A program made the translations under genes and the position numbers. Shown one piece after another: positions 18,466 through 29,027 of a DNA stretch of 64,000 nt; positions within the stretch are counted from its first letter, which is position 1, and the number at the start of each line of letters is the position of its first letter. This stretch comes from Polyangiaceae bacterium (GTDB lineage Bacteria; Myxococcota_A; Polyangia; Polyangiales; Polyangiaceae), in the NCBI GenBank assembly GCA_019637265.1, contig JAHBVY010000005.1:1-64000 (forward strand), in the 5' to 3' direction. The notes under the pieces were generated by a model. That model saw only the letters and a program-made list of their open reading frames with translations, was not told the origin of the DNA and ran no database searches.

Positions 18466-19335
18466 TCAACCGCGCTCGGGGCTCCGACGGCGCCGCTTGC
18501 GTGGCACCAGGATCGGCTGCGGCGCGGTCGCTGGACGTGCCGCGCCCTCCACCGCCCGCTTGGCCTTCGACTCCAAGGCGTCGAGGGCGCGCACCGTCAG
18601 GTGCTCGAGGTGAGCGTCGACGTCCACCTGCTCCTCCGCCACGTACAGCTCCTCCACGTCCAGCACGTCGTCGTCACGCGGGGCGTCCTCGAAGCTCAAG
18701 ACATGATCGAACAGCTCATCAGCCGTCTTGACCAACTCCCCGCTCGCGCCGGCGTCACTCCCCGCCGCGAGCGCCTGCAAGCCGAGGCGCATCGACCGCG
18801 CGAGCGTCTCGCGCACCCCCGCGCCCGAGACCGATGAGGCCGGCACCACCGAGACCTCCGGCTGAAGCTTCAAGCGCCGGCGCACCTGCTCCGGGCTCAA
18901 GGCGCCCGCGACGTCCTGCTTGTTCGCCTGCACCACCAGCGGCACGTCGCGCCCCCGCTGCTTGATGGAACCGCGCAGCCGCGCGAAGGTGCGCAGGCTG
19001 TCCGTCAGCTGCTCCGGGGTGGGGTCGCACACGAAGACCACCACGTCCGCCATCTCCACCAGGGGGCGGCGCCGGTAGTTGCGCTCGATCTGCCCCGGCA
19101 CCGTGATCAGATGGAAGCGCACCTCCACCGAGGTGATGGGCGGCCCCAGCACCTCCATCCAATCGAAGAACATGGTGCGCCCCTTGAGCGCGGCCGGCGT
19201 GTACAGCTCACTCCGCTTGGTGGCCGGAAGCAGCGTGCACACCTGCTGGAGGTTCGTGGTCTTGCCGGCGAAGCCTGGCCCGTCATAGACGATCCGGATG
19301 ATGTGGCAGCCACGCTCCGCGTCGTAAGAGGGCAT
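18466..19335 (-). CDS. MglA-like Ras-family GTPase
   Basis: 289 residues. P-loop G-P-G-F-A-G-K-T (residues 19-26), switch region GRTMFFDWM (52-60), a G3-like TVPGQIERNYRR (79-90) and NKQD (138-141) define a prokaryotic small GTPase of the MglA/Rup family. MglA sets front-rear polarity for gliding in Myxococcus. This copy has a ~110-residue acidic C-terminal extension ending in a basic tail, and no MglB partner is visible, so it is more likely a paralogue than MglA itself. The frame is open upstream, but homology starts at ATG 19335. Confidence 0.85.
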   Translation of the reverse strand: MPSYDAERGCHIIRIVYDGPGFAGKTTNLQQVCTLLPATKRSELYTPAALKGRTMFFDWMEVLGPPITSVEVRFHLITVPGQIERNYRRRPLVEMADVVVFVCDPTPEQLTDSLRTFARLRGSIKQRGRDVPLVVQANKQDVAGALSPEQVRRRLKLQPEVSVVPASSVSGAGVRETLARSMRLGLQALAAGSDAGASGELVKTADELFDHVLSFEDAPRDDDVLDVEELYVAEEQVDVDAHLEHLTVRALDALESKAKRAVEGAARPATAPQPILVPRKRRRRSPERG

Positions 19336-19421
19336 AGCTAGGCGGTAGCCGATGCCGCCCGGCTTGGGAAGAGCCACCTCACCCAACTCGGCGACGCCGT
19401 CCGGGCAGCGCGCTGTTGTTC

Positions 19422-19439
19422 GGGGTTTGGGGGTTTGCC
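19422..19439 (+). repeat. Dispersed G-rich motif
   Basis: GGGGTTTGGGGGTTTGCC in the divergent region between the MglA-like gene and the pseudouridine synthase, G strand matching the latter. Two G runs separated by TTT. Confidence 0.75.
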
Positions 19440-19545
19440 TGCACCGCGCCGCGCGCGCCGCCAAAGGCTGTGCTCCCGCGTCAGGACAGTGAGCGGTGAA
19501 CCGCTTGTGGTCGTAGGACCTGTGGGTCGTGCTAAGGGAGCGCGC

Positions 19546-20757
19546 TTGGCCTCCTCGCCGCTCAAGAACACGCGCTTCCAGGCGCCTGCCAGGGTGACTC
19601 AGGAGCCGCCGAGCGGCTCACACCCGCCACGAACAGAGACGGAGCGTGAGGCGCCGCGGCGCCCAGCGCGAGACAAGCCGGCTGGCCGGCGGGGGGACCA
19701 ACCTGGCAAATCAGACGCGCCGCGCCGCCAAGGCGGACGATCGCGAGGCGACGGGCCGCCGAGGCATGAGGCTCTACCTCGGGAGACCCTGCGCCTCGAC
19801 CGCGTGCTCCGCGATCATTTCCACGGGGCAAGTTGGTCGGCGGTGCGCGAGCTGATCACATCAGGCAAGGTGACGATCGCGGGGGCGCGCGAGCTGGACC
19901 CGGGGCGGCCAGTCGCCGCGGGGGACTGGGTGGAGGTGAGGCTCACGGCGCCGCGGGGCGCGCGCGGCGCGCTCTCACCCGAGGCGGTGGTGTACCTGGA
20001 CGCCGAGCTCGTGGTGGTGGAGAAGCCGGCGGGCGTCGCCAGCGTGCCGTTCGAAGCGCGCGGGGAGGGCGCGCGCAAGGCCCCGTCGTCCGCCGCGCCG
20101 CGCGGTGACGTCGCGCTCAGTGAGCTGATCGCCGATCGGCTGTTTCGTGAGGCGCGCCGTGATGCGCCGCGCGGCGACGCCCACGCGCGCTCGACACTCG
20201 GCGTGGTGCAGCGCCTGGACCGTGAGACCAGCGGGCTGATGGTGTTCGCGCGCACGCCGCACAGCAAGCGCCACCTCCAGCAGCAGCTGCGCCAGCACAG
20301 CGTGCACCGGCGCTACCTCGCCATCGCCCACGGCGATGTCAGTGATGCTGTCTATCACTCGCGCCTGGTGCAAGACCGCGGCGACGGCCGGCGCGGCTCC
20401 ACCCTGAACCCCACCTTGGGGCGCGAGTCCATCACCCACGTGCGGCGGCGGAGCGCCCTCGCCGGGGCAACGCTTGTCGAGTGCCGCCTCGAGACCGGGC
20501 GCACCCACCAGATCCGCATCCACCTCGCCGAAGCGGGGCACCCCTTGCTCGGCGAGCGCGTGTACACGAAGCCCCCGCCGCCAGGCAGCGGCGTGCCCTG
20601 GCGCCGCACTTGGGCCCTGGAGGAGCTGCTCCCCGCGCCGCGCGTGATGCTCCACGCCGCCGAGCTCGGCTTCATCCACCCCAGGACGGGCCGCGAGCTC
20701 CACTTCAGCTCGCCACCGCCGCCCGACTTCGAGCAGTGCCTGGCCTCGCTGAGGTGA
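19546..20757 (+). CDS. RluA-family 23S rRNA/tRNA pseudouridine synthase
   Basis: About 403 residues. After a basic disordered N-terminus there is an S4 RNA-binding domain (LRLDRVLRDHFHGASWSAV) and the pseudouridine synthase core with the catalytic-Asp motif VQRLDRETSGLMVFA and ETGRTHQIRIHLAEAGHPLLG. This is an RluC/RluD-type enzyme. The start is uncertain: TTG 19546 is chosen because AAGGGAG lies 5 bases upstream; ATG 19435 and GTG 19594 are alternatives. Divergent from the MglA-like gene. Confidence 0.87.
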   Translation: MASSPLKNTRFQAPARVTQEPPSGSHPPRTETEREAPRRPARDKPAGRRGDQPGKSDAPRRQGGRSRGDGPPRHEALPRETLRLDRVLRDHFHGASWSAVRELITSGKVTIAGARELDPGRPVAAGDWVEVRLTAPRGARGALSPEAVVYLDAELVVVEKPAGVASVPFEARGEGARKAPSSAAPRGDVALSELIADRLFREARRDAPRGDAHARSTLGVVQRLDRETSGLMVFARTPHSKRHLQQQLRQHSVHRRYLAIAHGDVSDAVYHSRLVQDRGDGRRGSTLNPTLGRESITHVRRRSALAGATLVECRLETGRTHQIRIHLAEAGHPLLGERVYTKPPPPGSGVPWRRTWALEELLPAPRVMLHAAELGFIHPRTGRELHFSSPPPPDFEQCLASLR

Positions 20758-20848
20758 GCCGCCGCGCCGCGAGCCGCGCTCAGCCGTAGGTGAATCGAGG
20801 CCCATCGCGCGCACCGGGTGATTGGGCAATGCACCTGACTGAAGCGCT

Positions 20849-21235
20849 CTAGTCCACCGCGCGAGGCGTCTTGTCCGCGAGCGGCACCACGTAGTGGTGC
20901 GCCCGGGTGAAGCGCGACACCCGCGCGAGATCCACCGTGGGGTCCACCAGCGCCTGACTCGGCCTGCCGTTGAGCGCCGCCCACGAGCGCGCGAACACCT
21001 GCACCTCAGCCTGCCTCGTGGCAGAAGGCTCGTGCTGCTGACCGTGTGCCTGGCCGCCTCCCCTCGCGCGCGCCTGCGCCGCGAGGTGGTGCGCGTATTG
21101 GAGGATCAGGTCGGGCTGCGTCGAGAGCATCTGATACTGGAGCCGCGTCAGCTCGCGCTCGGGGACCACGCGGTAGCTCGCGCCGCTCGGCAGCCTGACG
21201 TCGTACTCGAGGCGCGGGCCCGAAGCAGCGGGAAC
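20849..21235 (-). pseudogene. C-terminal remnant of HTTM / vitamin K-dependent gamma-carboxylase-like protein
   Basis: The minus-strand frame reads RLEYDVRLPSGASYRVVPER, ELTRLQYQMLSTQPDLILQYAHHLA, and later NGRPSQALVDPTVDLARVSRF. This matches the soluble C-terminal part of bacterial HTTM proteins (statement from memory of the family). An in-frame TAG at 21236-21238 stops the frame upstream, and the membrane domain of several hundred residues is absent, so this is a decayed fragment rather than a working gene. Its reading frame is still intact for about 129 codons. Confidence 0.68.
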
Positions 21236-21244
21236 CTAGTGAAC

Positions 21245-21259
21245 ATGATTTTCATTTTC
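21245..21259 (-). promoter_or_regulatory. Possible Fur-box-like site
   Basis: On the minus strand GAAAATGAAAATCAT differs from the Fur consensus core GATAATGATAATCAT at two positions. It lies directly upstream of the gene remnant and stands out as AT-rich in GC-rich DNA. Function is inference. Confidence 0.35.
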
Positions 21260-21698
21260 AACAAGAGGCGCGCGGATTCTCACCGTGAGGCGCGAATTCA
21301 CGGAGGAATTGCCGGTTCCGAGTGAAGCCCCGGCTGAGCGGCCAAGGCCGCAGCCAGGCCCTGTGCGCGCGGGCACCGAATGAAAGACAGGACGCCGTCC
21401 GAAGAGGCCGCGCGCCGACGAAAAGACAGTGCGACGTCCTACAGCTCCCGCGCCACCAGGCGCGCCAGCTCGGCGTGGGCTGCATCCAGCTGCTCGAACG
21501 GCGCGCTCCCCCCGCTCAGAAGAGCGCCGCCCCGCCACCCAAGAACTGCCTCCGCGCCAAGCCCGTCGTCATGAGCGAATCCTAAGCGCTCGGAGCCTCG
21601 GGCGCCTCCCCGCGTTTCAATCCTGCGGAAGATAGCTAACCTGACGAACGCTCGCGCGCGCTGCACTAGCCGCTCTTCATCCCCCGTCGAGGGCCGCG
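21260..21698. other. Intergenic region without a convincing gene
   Basis: Between the gene remnant and the DUF3592 gene. A 75-codon minus frame (21439-21666) ends in an Ala/Leu-rich helix (FEQLDAAHAELARLVAREL) and could be another decayed fragment, but it has no recognised family and no ribosome binding site. No tRNA or repeat is seen. Confidence 0.5.
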
Positions 21699-22055
21699 CT
21701 AGTCCAGGAAGCGGAACACCTCGGGGTCCTCCGGCAGGTAGCGGACCTGACGCGTGCTGCCCACCTGGAGCCGCGGCGCCTCCATCGTGGAGACGAAGCG
21801 CTTCGTCTCCACCCGAATGGGCGGGCCGCCCTTCGCCGGAGTTATTTCCATATGAAATAATACGCGCGGTCGCTTGTTCTGATAGGAGCCCGTCTCCTCG
21901 TAGGAGAGGATCTTGGCGACGCCCAGCTCGCCCGACTCCGCGAGCGCCTGCTCCTCACGGTGGTCGATGAAGGCCGACACGCCCCAGCCCACCCCGAGCA
22001 GAGCGAACACCACCCCAACGATGCCAAACGCCACCTTAGGATTCTGAGCAGCCAT
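21699..22055 (-). CDS. DUF3592-like small membrane protein
   Basis: 118 residues: one N-terminal membrane helix (VAFGIVGVVFALLGVGWGVSAF) followed by a small beta domain with RFVSTMEAPRLQVGSTRQVRYLPEDPE, the DUF3592 pattern (ending in a Y-L/N-P-x-D/N-P-E element). Role unknown. Start ATG 22055 has GGAG 8 bases upstream. A strong hairpin (22069-22100) lies in its leader. Confidence 0.75.
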   Translation of the reverse strand: MAAQNPKVAFGIVGVVFALLGVGWGVSAFIDHREEQALAESGELGVAKILSYEETGSYQNKRPRVLFHMEITPAKGGPPIRVETKRFVSTMEAPRLQVGSTRQVRYLPEDPEVFRFLD

Positions 22056-22068
22056 CGCGACCACTCCT

Positions 22069-22100
22069 AGCACGGCAAACGGTTCACCGTTCGCCGTGCT
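22069..22100 (-). promoter_or_regulatory. Leader hairpin upstream of DUF3592 gene
   Basis: AGCACGGC pairs with GCCGTGCT and, after one mismatch, AACGG pairs with CCGTT around a TTCA loop: 13 base pairs ending 14 bases before the start codon, next to the ribosome binding site. It could limit translation or be an operator dyad. Confidence 0.55.
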
Positions 22101-22195
22101 CAGGAGCGTGAAGGGGAGCGGCACCCAGCTGAAGGCGAGGCCCCCCTTGAGGCGAGGACGCGGGCGACCGCCTGGCGGCCACCTGAAGGGTCGCG

Positions 22196-22242
22196 CGCCA
22201 ACCGTGGGGCAACACGGAGCCTGCCCCACACTGCGGTTGGCG
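22196..22242 (-). terminator. Long hairpin downstream of recA, probable terminator
   Basis: CGCCAACCG plus TGGGGCA pair with TGCCCCA and CGGTTGGCG, with a 5-base bulge and a 10-base loop. It begins about 22 bases after the recA stop codon. No clear U-tract follows, so it may be a transcript-stabilising or Rho-assisted terminator. Confidence 0.6.
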
Positions 22243-22264
22243 TTTCACCTCAGGCGCAGCGCCT

Positions 22265-23599
<1,335 letters not shown>

Positions 23600-23662
23600 G
23601 TCTCTCCATTCCGCCCCGCCTCATGCGGAGCCGACGCTCATGGGGGCTTCCCCGGCACTAGA

Positions 23663-23675
23663 TCAGTTTTACTGA
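23663..23675. promoter_or_regulatory. Candidate recA operator dyad
   Basis: TCAGT-TTT-ACTGA, a perfect 5-bp dyad flanked on both sides by CTAG, in AT-rich sequence upstream of recA. Position suits an SOS/LexA-type operator, but it does not match the classic E. coli or Gram-positive SOS boxes. Confidence 0.45.
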
Positions 23676-23752
23676 CTAACTAGCCATTGTCTTCACGACG
23701 AGCGGGCCCGGGTCGGCCGGCGTCACCGATCCGTCCACGGGCTGCAGCCCAC

Positions 23753-23769
23753 GGGTTTGGGGGTTGGGC
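23753..23769 (+). repeat. Dispersed G-rich motif
   Basis: GGGTTTGGGGGTTGGGC between the comM stop and recA. Here the G strand is opposite to the flanking minus-strand genes, an exception to the usual orientation. Confidence 0.7.
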
Positions 23770-23787
23770 TGCCGAAGCGAGCCACGG

Positions 23788-25368
23788 TCAAATAGGCTCA
23801 CGATCGAGGAGCCGTCCCTGCACGGCCTCGGCGACGTGCGGTGCGCCCACCCGACTGGCCCCCTCCAGATCAGCGATGGTGCGCGCCACCCGGAGCACCC
23901 GCACGAAGGCGCGCGCCGACAGGCCGAGCTGGTTGACGGCGCGCGTGAGGGTGCGCTCGGCCGCGCCATCGAGGCGCGCCACGGACTCCGCCTCCTTGTT
24001 CGACAGCTGCGCGTTGCAGCTCGCGCGCACCTCGCCACGCAGCTGACGCTCGCGCTGGACCGCGCGCGCCGCGACCACGCGGGCTCGCACCGCCGCCGAT
24101 CCCTCCCCCTTCGTCTGACTGGTGAGCGCCTCCACGCTCACCGGCTCCACGGAGACATGGACATCCAATCTGTCCAATAGGGGACCGGAGAGCCGCGACA
24201 GGTAACGCTGGCGCTGACCCTCGCCGCAGCGACAACGACGCCGAGGGTGACCATGGTAACCGCAGGGGCAGGGGTTCACCGCCGCGACCAGCATCATCTG
24301 CGCGGGGAACCGGGCCTTGGCGCGGGTGCGCGACACCAGCACGGCGCCATCCTCCAGCGGCTGACGGAGCGCCTCCAAGGTGCTGCGCCGGAACTCCGCC
24401 AGCTCATCCAAGAACAGCACCCCATGATGAGCCAAGCTCACCTCACCGGGGCGCGGGATCTCCCCGCCGCCCACCAAGCCCGCGTCGCTCACCGAGTGAT
24501 GCGGTGCCCGAAACGGCCTTCGCGACACCACCCCGCGCGCGGGCTCCACCAGGCCGGCCACGCTGTGGATGGCCGTGCACTCGATCGCCTCCGCGAAGCT
24601 GAGCGACGGCAGCACGCTCGGCAAGAGCCGCGCCAGCAGCGTCTTCCCCCCGCCGGGCGGGCCGATCATGAGCAAGTTGTGTCCCCCCGCCGCGACCACC
24701 TCGAGCGCACGCCGCGCCTGGGACTGCCCCCGCACGTCGCACAGATCGAGCCCCTCGGTCTCACTCGGCTCTGGGGTGAAACTGGTGAGCGGCACGCGCG
24801 GCAGCGGCGCAGCGCCCGTCAGGTGCCAGATCACCTCCTCCAGATCCTTCGCGGCGTACACCGCCACGCCCTCCACCAAGCCCGCCTCACGTTTGTTTCC
24901 GTACGGAACTATAGCGACCGTGATGCCGCGCGCCCGCGCGCCCTCCAGCTGCGGCAGCACCCCGCGCACCGGCTGGAGCTCACCCGCGAGCGACAGCTCC
25001 CCCAAGAGCAGCACGCCCTCGAAGCGCTCCGGCGGCAGCTGGCCGATGGCGCCGAGCACGCCCACGGCCATCGCCACGTCGAGGCTCGCGCCGCTCTTAC
25101 GCAGATCCGCCGGGGCGAGGTTGATGGTGAGCGCGTACTCGTCCACCAGCACCCCGAGGCGCGCGAGCGAGCTGGTGATCCGCACCCGCGCCTCGCGCAC
25201 CGCGACGTCTGCCAGGCCCACCAACTGGAACAACGAGGGCCCGCGGGTGCAGCACACCTCCACCCGGATGGCGTGAGCGTCGAGCCCCGACAGGGCGCTC
25301 GCAGCGACGGCGGCGAGCCCGAGGGGCTTACCGCAGATGGGGGCTTGAGAGCTCGCGACGGCGACCAT
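23788..25368 (-). CDS. comM: YifB/ComM-family Mg-chelatase-like AAA+ ATPase
   Basis: 526 residues. N-terminal Lon-like domain (SLFQLVGLADVAVREARVR, LAPADLRKSGASLDVAMA) is followed by an Mg-chelatase AAA+ domain with Walker A IGPPGGGKTLLA, RPFRAPHHSVSDAGLVGGG and Walker B VLFLDELAEF, and a C-terminal four-cysteine zinc site around NPCPCGYHGHPRRRCRCG. ComM is a hexameric branch-migration helicase acting in natural transformation. The start ATG 25368 matches family length. Same strand as recA, 188 bases upstream of it, so possibly cotranscribed. Confidence 0.93.
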   Translation of the reverse strand: MVAVASSQAPICGKPLGLAAVAASALSGLDAHAIRVEVCCTRGPSLFQLVGLADVAVREARVRITSSLARLGVLVDEYALTINLAPADLRKSGASLDVAMAVGVLGAIGQLPPERFEGVLLLGELSLAGELQPVRGVLPQLEGARARGITVAIVPYGNKREAGLVEGVAVYAAKDLEEVIWHLTGAAPLPRVPLTSFTPEPSETEGLDLCDVRGQSQARRALEVVAAGGHNLLMIGPPGGGKTLLARLLPSVLPSLSFAEAIECTAIHSVAGLVEPARGVVSRRPFRAPHHSVSDAGLVGGGEIPRPGEVSLAHHGVLFLDELAEFRRSTLEALRQPLEDGAVLVSRTRAKARFPAQMMLVAAVNPCPCGYHGHPRRRCRCGEGQRQRYLSRLSGPLLDRLDVHVSVEPVSVEALTSQTKGEGSAAVRARVVAARAVQRERQLRGEVRASCNAQLSNKEAESVARLDGAAERTLTRAVNQLGLSARAFVRVLRVARTIADLEGASRVGAPHVAEAVQGRLLDREPI

Positions 25369-25481
25369 GGCGGCGCCCTAAGCAGGGCGCGTGCCGAACG
25401 GATCCTGCGGGTAACGCGGGCTCGAGCGCCCCGGCAGCCATGGCGAACCGGCGGCCATTCGCTCAGGTCACTTCAGCGCGC

Positions 25482-28400
25482 TCACTTCGCCTTGGCCGCC
25501 GCCGCGCGGGCCCCCTCGGCGTCGCCGGTGGCGGTCAAGGCCTCGCTGAGCATGAGCCAACCGGAGCGCGCGCCCGGGCGCGCCTCCGTGGCCCAGCGCG
25601 CGAAGCTGACCGCCTCCTGCTTACGGCCCACCAGGAGCAAGGCGCGCGCGAGCTTCACCCCCGCCTCCACCCGCGCCGGCGACAACACCACCGCGCGGCG
25701 GTACAGTCGCTCGGCGCGCAGGTGATCGCGCCGCGCCAGGGCCTCATCCCCCTTGGTCTGGTGGACGTGCGCCTCGCGCTCCACGGCGGCGCTGTTCGTC
25801 GCGGGAACACCGCTCGCCGCGAGCCACGCCTCGCGCGCCTCCGGGTATCGCCCCGCCAGCGCCAGCGCGTCCCCCAAGAGCAAGCGCGTGGGGTTGTCCG
25901 CGTCCCCCTCCAGCGCTCGCTTCAGGTAGGTGACGGCCTGCTCTCCATCACCTCGCATCATCAGCACCAGGCCGAGCCCGCTCGCGGCGCGCGCGTCGCC
26001 CGGCGCCAACGTCAACGCCTGACAGTAAGCGAGCTGCGCACGCGCCAGATCACCCGCGACGATCGCGCGCTTGGCGCGATCCACCTCACGCTGCGCCGCG
26101 CCTTGAGCGCCCACGGGAGGATCCACCCCCGCGACGAGCGTCTCACAGGAGGGCACCGCGCGCCGCTCCGGGACCGGCAGATCGCCCGACGAAGCGGGCT
26201 TCGCGGCAGACCCAGTATCAGGCACCTTACCTGACGAAGCGGGCTCCTCCGCGGAGCGCCCGGCGGCAGACAGTGCACCTGACGGTGCCTGCTTCGCGAC
26301 GGGCGAAGCCGTGGAGGGCGCCTTCGCTGAAGGCTCCTTCACCGCGGGCGCCGCCTTCGCCTGGGTCGCTGGCGTGGGGCTCCGCTCGGCGCCAGGCGAG
26401 GCGGTGCTCCCCTCAGGCGACGCGGGCGCCTCGGCGGCGGGCGGCTGTTCGTCAGCCGCAGTGACTAACACTGGGGTGGCGGCGCGCGACTCGAGCAGCG
26501 TGGAGAGCCCCCAGCCGATCAAGGTGAGCGCCGCGACCAGCGCCCCCAGCGCGCCCACCCCTGCCCAGATCAGCTGCGAGCGGCTCAAGCCGAAATGCCT
26601 GGGCGAAGCGGACGGCGGACGCAGGCTCACGGACTGTGGGGCGCTCAGCGAACCATCGCTCAGCAGCTCTGCGCTCGCGGCGGGCTGCGGCGCGAACATC
26701 GCTTGCGCCTCCTTTGCCATGGGCACCACGCCGGGCGCGAGCTGGGGTGCCCCCTCTGGCGTCAGCCCAGCGGGGAGTCGCGGCGCCACGAGCCCTTCGG
26801 GAGCGAACGCTCGATCGGCGTCGTCGTCTCGTAAGAGCCCCGCGGGCTGAGTCGCGATGCGCGGGAGCGCCGGCGGTAGATCGCTCGGCGGCGGCGCTGG
26901 GATCGACTCGGGGATCGTCGCCTCCTCGCCCTCGGCCATGCCGAGCGCGACGTCCACCGTCGCGAGCAGGTTGGTCGCGTTGGTGCCGCGCCCTGGCTCC
27001 ACGTGCACGCGCCCCGAGCCCAGGTTCAGGAGCGCCGCCAAGGCCTGCGGCCCCTCGAGGCGCGCCCCCGCCTGGGTGAAGCCGACCGCGCCGGCCACCA
27101 GCCCCTCCGCGATGGAGATCTGCACGTAGTAGCGCGGGTTCCTGATGGTGACGCGGAGCGGCCCCTCCCCCACCAACGCCCGCAGGAGCCGCGCTGGCCC
27201 GAGCGCTTCGAGCCGGGTGTCGAAGGGCGCGCCCATCGCGAGCCGCGCGGCGATCACCCGCTCCGGCTCCGAGAGCCCCATCAGGCGACTGAGCAGCACC
27301 GAGGTGTGCGGCACGCCGCGCTCCTCGGACCACAGCTCGTCCCAATGCACGACGAGCAGCGACGCCCAGCGCAAGCGCCGGTGCTCTCGCAGGGTGCGGA
27401 CCAGGCGATAGCCTGGTCCTCGAAGCTGACTATCCCCGATCACGAGCACCATCGGGTCCAGCTGCCGAAGCCGACCGAGGTGCGCTGGCGACGGCTCCAA
27501 ATCCGTCACCACCACGTGCGCGCCGCTGCCGCGCAGCACCTGGGCCACCGCGTCGGCGCGCGCCGAGTCATCGTCAGCGAGGATCACACGCAGCCCGCTG
27601 ACGTCCACCGCGCGGCCCTCGTCGTCGAAATCCGACGTGAGCAGCTCCACGGTCCCCATCGCGCGCTCGTCGAACTCATAGAGCAGCGGCTCGGCGTGCT
27701 CGATCTGGGAGCGCACGCGCGCGACGAACTCGTCGATCAGCGTCGCCAAAGGCCGGCCGCGCCCGAGCACCAGCCGCACGCTCTTCTGCTCCGCCTCGGC
27801 GACCGAATCGCCTTGCTTCACCGAGAGGATCCCGCTTCTTAGCTCGTGAGCAAGGGTGTCCACCAACTCTCGCAGCGTCGCCTCCCCGACGCGCCCCACC
27901 GCCTCACCACGCTCGGGGATCTCACGGGCAAGCTGGTTCACGCGCTCGGCGAGCGCGCTCACGCTGGCGCTCTTCGGGACCACCGCCGCCGCGCCGTGGC
28001 GGAAAGCCTCGAGCCGCGCGCCGAGAGCGGGATCGTCCGTCACCAGCGCGACGGGCACCACCGAGCTGAGCGGCGACGCCGCGAGCTCGTCGAGCAGCGC
28101 GCGCGTGTCCTCGCGCCCGCCGTCTCCCATCAACACCACGAGATCGGGTGCAGCGACGGTGACCGCCGACACCACCGACCCTGGCTCCACCGCCTCCACG
28201 AACACCGAGTGACGCCCGAGCGCCGCCGTGAGCGCCTCACACAGCGCCGGCTCGAAGCCGACCAGCAGCACGGCTGGCTCGGTGGGGTGATCGGGGACCG
28301 AAGGCGACCTCGAGGTCGACGCCGCTGGGGCAGCCAAGGCGGGCCGCGCTTCGGGCGCGCGCGCCGCTGGCGCGTCGATCGGTGGCAGCTCCAAGACCTG

Positions 28401-29027
28401 CGTCTTCGCCAGCGCTCCCTGATGGCGAGGCGCAGGCGGCGCGATCGCGGGCGGGGCAGGCTCGGCCGGGGCAGCTTCGATCGAGCGCGCCTCGAGCGGT
28501 GGGCTCGGAGCCGGCTCATCGACGGGCGCCGGCCCAACCGACACCATCCGATGTGCGACCAGCGGTCCGTCAGCTACCTTGACCGGTGACTCGGCGCTCA
28601 CCGTTCGCGGGGGCGCGGGCCGCGCCGCTCGTGGGGGAGCTGCCGGGCGCGGCGACGCGGACGACGGGAGCCTCACCTCGGAGCGCGCGGGGGACTCGGG
28701 CGCCTTCACCTCGGGGCGCGCCGGAGGTGCGGGGCGCGCTGGAGGCCCAGGGCGCACCGGGGGCGCTGGGCGTGCGCGCACCGCCGAGGTCTCGGCGCTC
28801 GGCGCCGTCGCGTCGACGTTTTTCTTTATGGAAACACGAGGTGGCGCGGGTGAGCGCGGCGCCGGCCCGGGGATGCGCGAAGGGCGGAGCCCGCTCGGCC
28901 CAGGGATCCCCAGCAGCGTCTCTTGGCGGGCCCGAGGCGGCGCGGCCGGCACCGCGATCGGGCGCCTCCCAGAGCCGCCCTCGCCCTTGGGCACGGGGCG
29001 GGGCACTTTGGGGCGAGCGTCGGACAT
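25482..29027 (-). CDS. Large receiver / DUF4388-like / TPR protein with one membrane helix
   Basis: 1181 residues. In order: Pro/Ala/Arg-rich disordered N-terminus (1-245); a receiver-like domain (PAVLLVGFEPALCEAL, about 250-370); a helical segment; a second receiver-like domain (LRVILADDDSARADAVAQVL, about 475-590); a region resembling DUF4388/PATAN (about 600-700); one membrane helix (LIWAGVGALGALVAALTLIGWGL, about 817-840, described not quoted in full elsewhere); and TPR repeats to the C-terminus (about 975-1181). This architecture is typical of myxobacterial signalling proteins. Receiver 1 lacks an obvious phospho-acceptor pattern. Start ATG 29027 is preferred over 29063. The ligand and partners are unknown. 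Confidence 0.8.
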   Translation of the reverse strand: MSDARPKVPRPVPKGEGGSGRRPIAVPAAPPRARQETLLGIPGPSGLRPSRIPGPAPRSPAPPRVSIKKNVDATAPSAETSAVRARPAPPVRPGPPARPAPPARPEVKAPESPARSEVRLPSSASPRPAAPPRAARPAPPRTVSAESPVKVADGPLVAHRMVSVGPAPVDEPAPSPPLEARSIEAAPAEPAPPAIAPPAPRHQGALAKTQVLELPPIDAPAARAPEARPALAAPAASTSRSPSVPDHPTEPAVLLVGFEPALCEALTAALGRHSVFVEAVEPGSVVSAVTVAAPDLVVLMGDGGREDTRALLDELAASPLSSVVPVALVTDDPALGARLEAFRHGAAAVVPKSASVSALAERVNQLAREIPERGEAVGRVGEATLRELVDTLAHELRSGILSVKQGDSVAEAEQKSVRLVLGRGRPLATLIDEFVARVRSQIEHAEPLLYEFDERAMGTVELLTSDFDDEGRAVDVSGLRVILADDDSARADAVAQVLRGSGAHVVVTDLEPSPAHLGRLRQLDPMVLVIGDSQLRGPGYRLVRTLREHRRLRWASLLVVHWDELWSEERGVPHTSVLLSRLMGLSEPERVIAARLAMGAPFDTRLEALGPARLLRALVGEGPLRVTIRNPRYYVQISIAEGLVAGAVGFTQAGARLEGPQALAALLNLGSGRVHVEPGRGTNATNLLATVDVALGMAEGEEATIPESIPAPPPSDLPPALPRIATQPAGLLRDDDADRAFAPEGLVAPRLPAGLTPEGAPQLAPGVVPMAKEAQAMFAPQPAASAELLSDGSLSAPQSVSLRPPSASPRHFGLSRSQLIWAGVGALGALVAALTLIGWGLSTLLESRAATPVLVTAADEQPPAAEAPASPEGSTASPGAERSPTPATQAKAAPAVKEPSAKAPSTASPVAKQAPSGALSAAGRSAEEPASSGKVPDTGSAAKPASSGDLPVPERRAVPSCETLVAGVDPPVGAQGAAQREVDRAKRAIVAGDLARAQLAYCQALTLAPGDARAASGLGLVLMMRGDGEQAVTYLKRALEGDADNPTRLLLGDALALAGRYPEAREAWLAASGVPATNSAAVEREAHVHQTKGDEALARRDHLRAERLYRRAVVLSPARVEAGVKLARALLLVGRKQEAVSFARWATEARPGARSGWLMLSEALTATGDAEGARAAAAKAK

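Noticed and set aside
21439-21666. 75-codon minus frame before the DUF3592 gene
   Set aside because: No recognisable domain or start signal; mentioned only as a possible decayed fragment.
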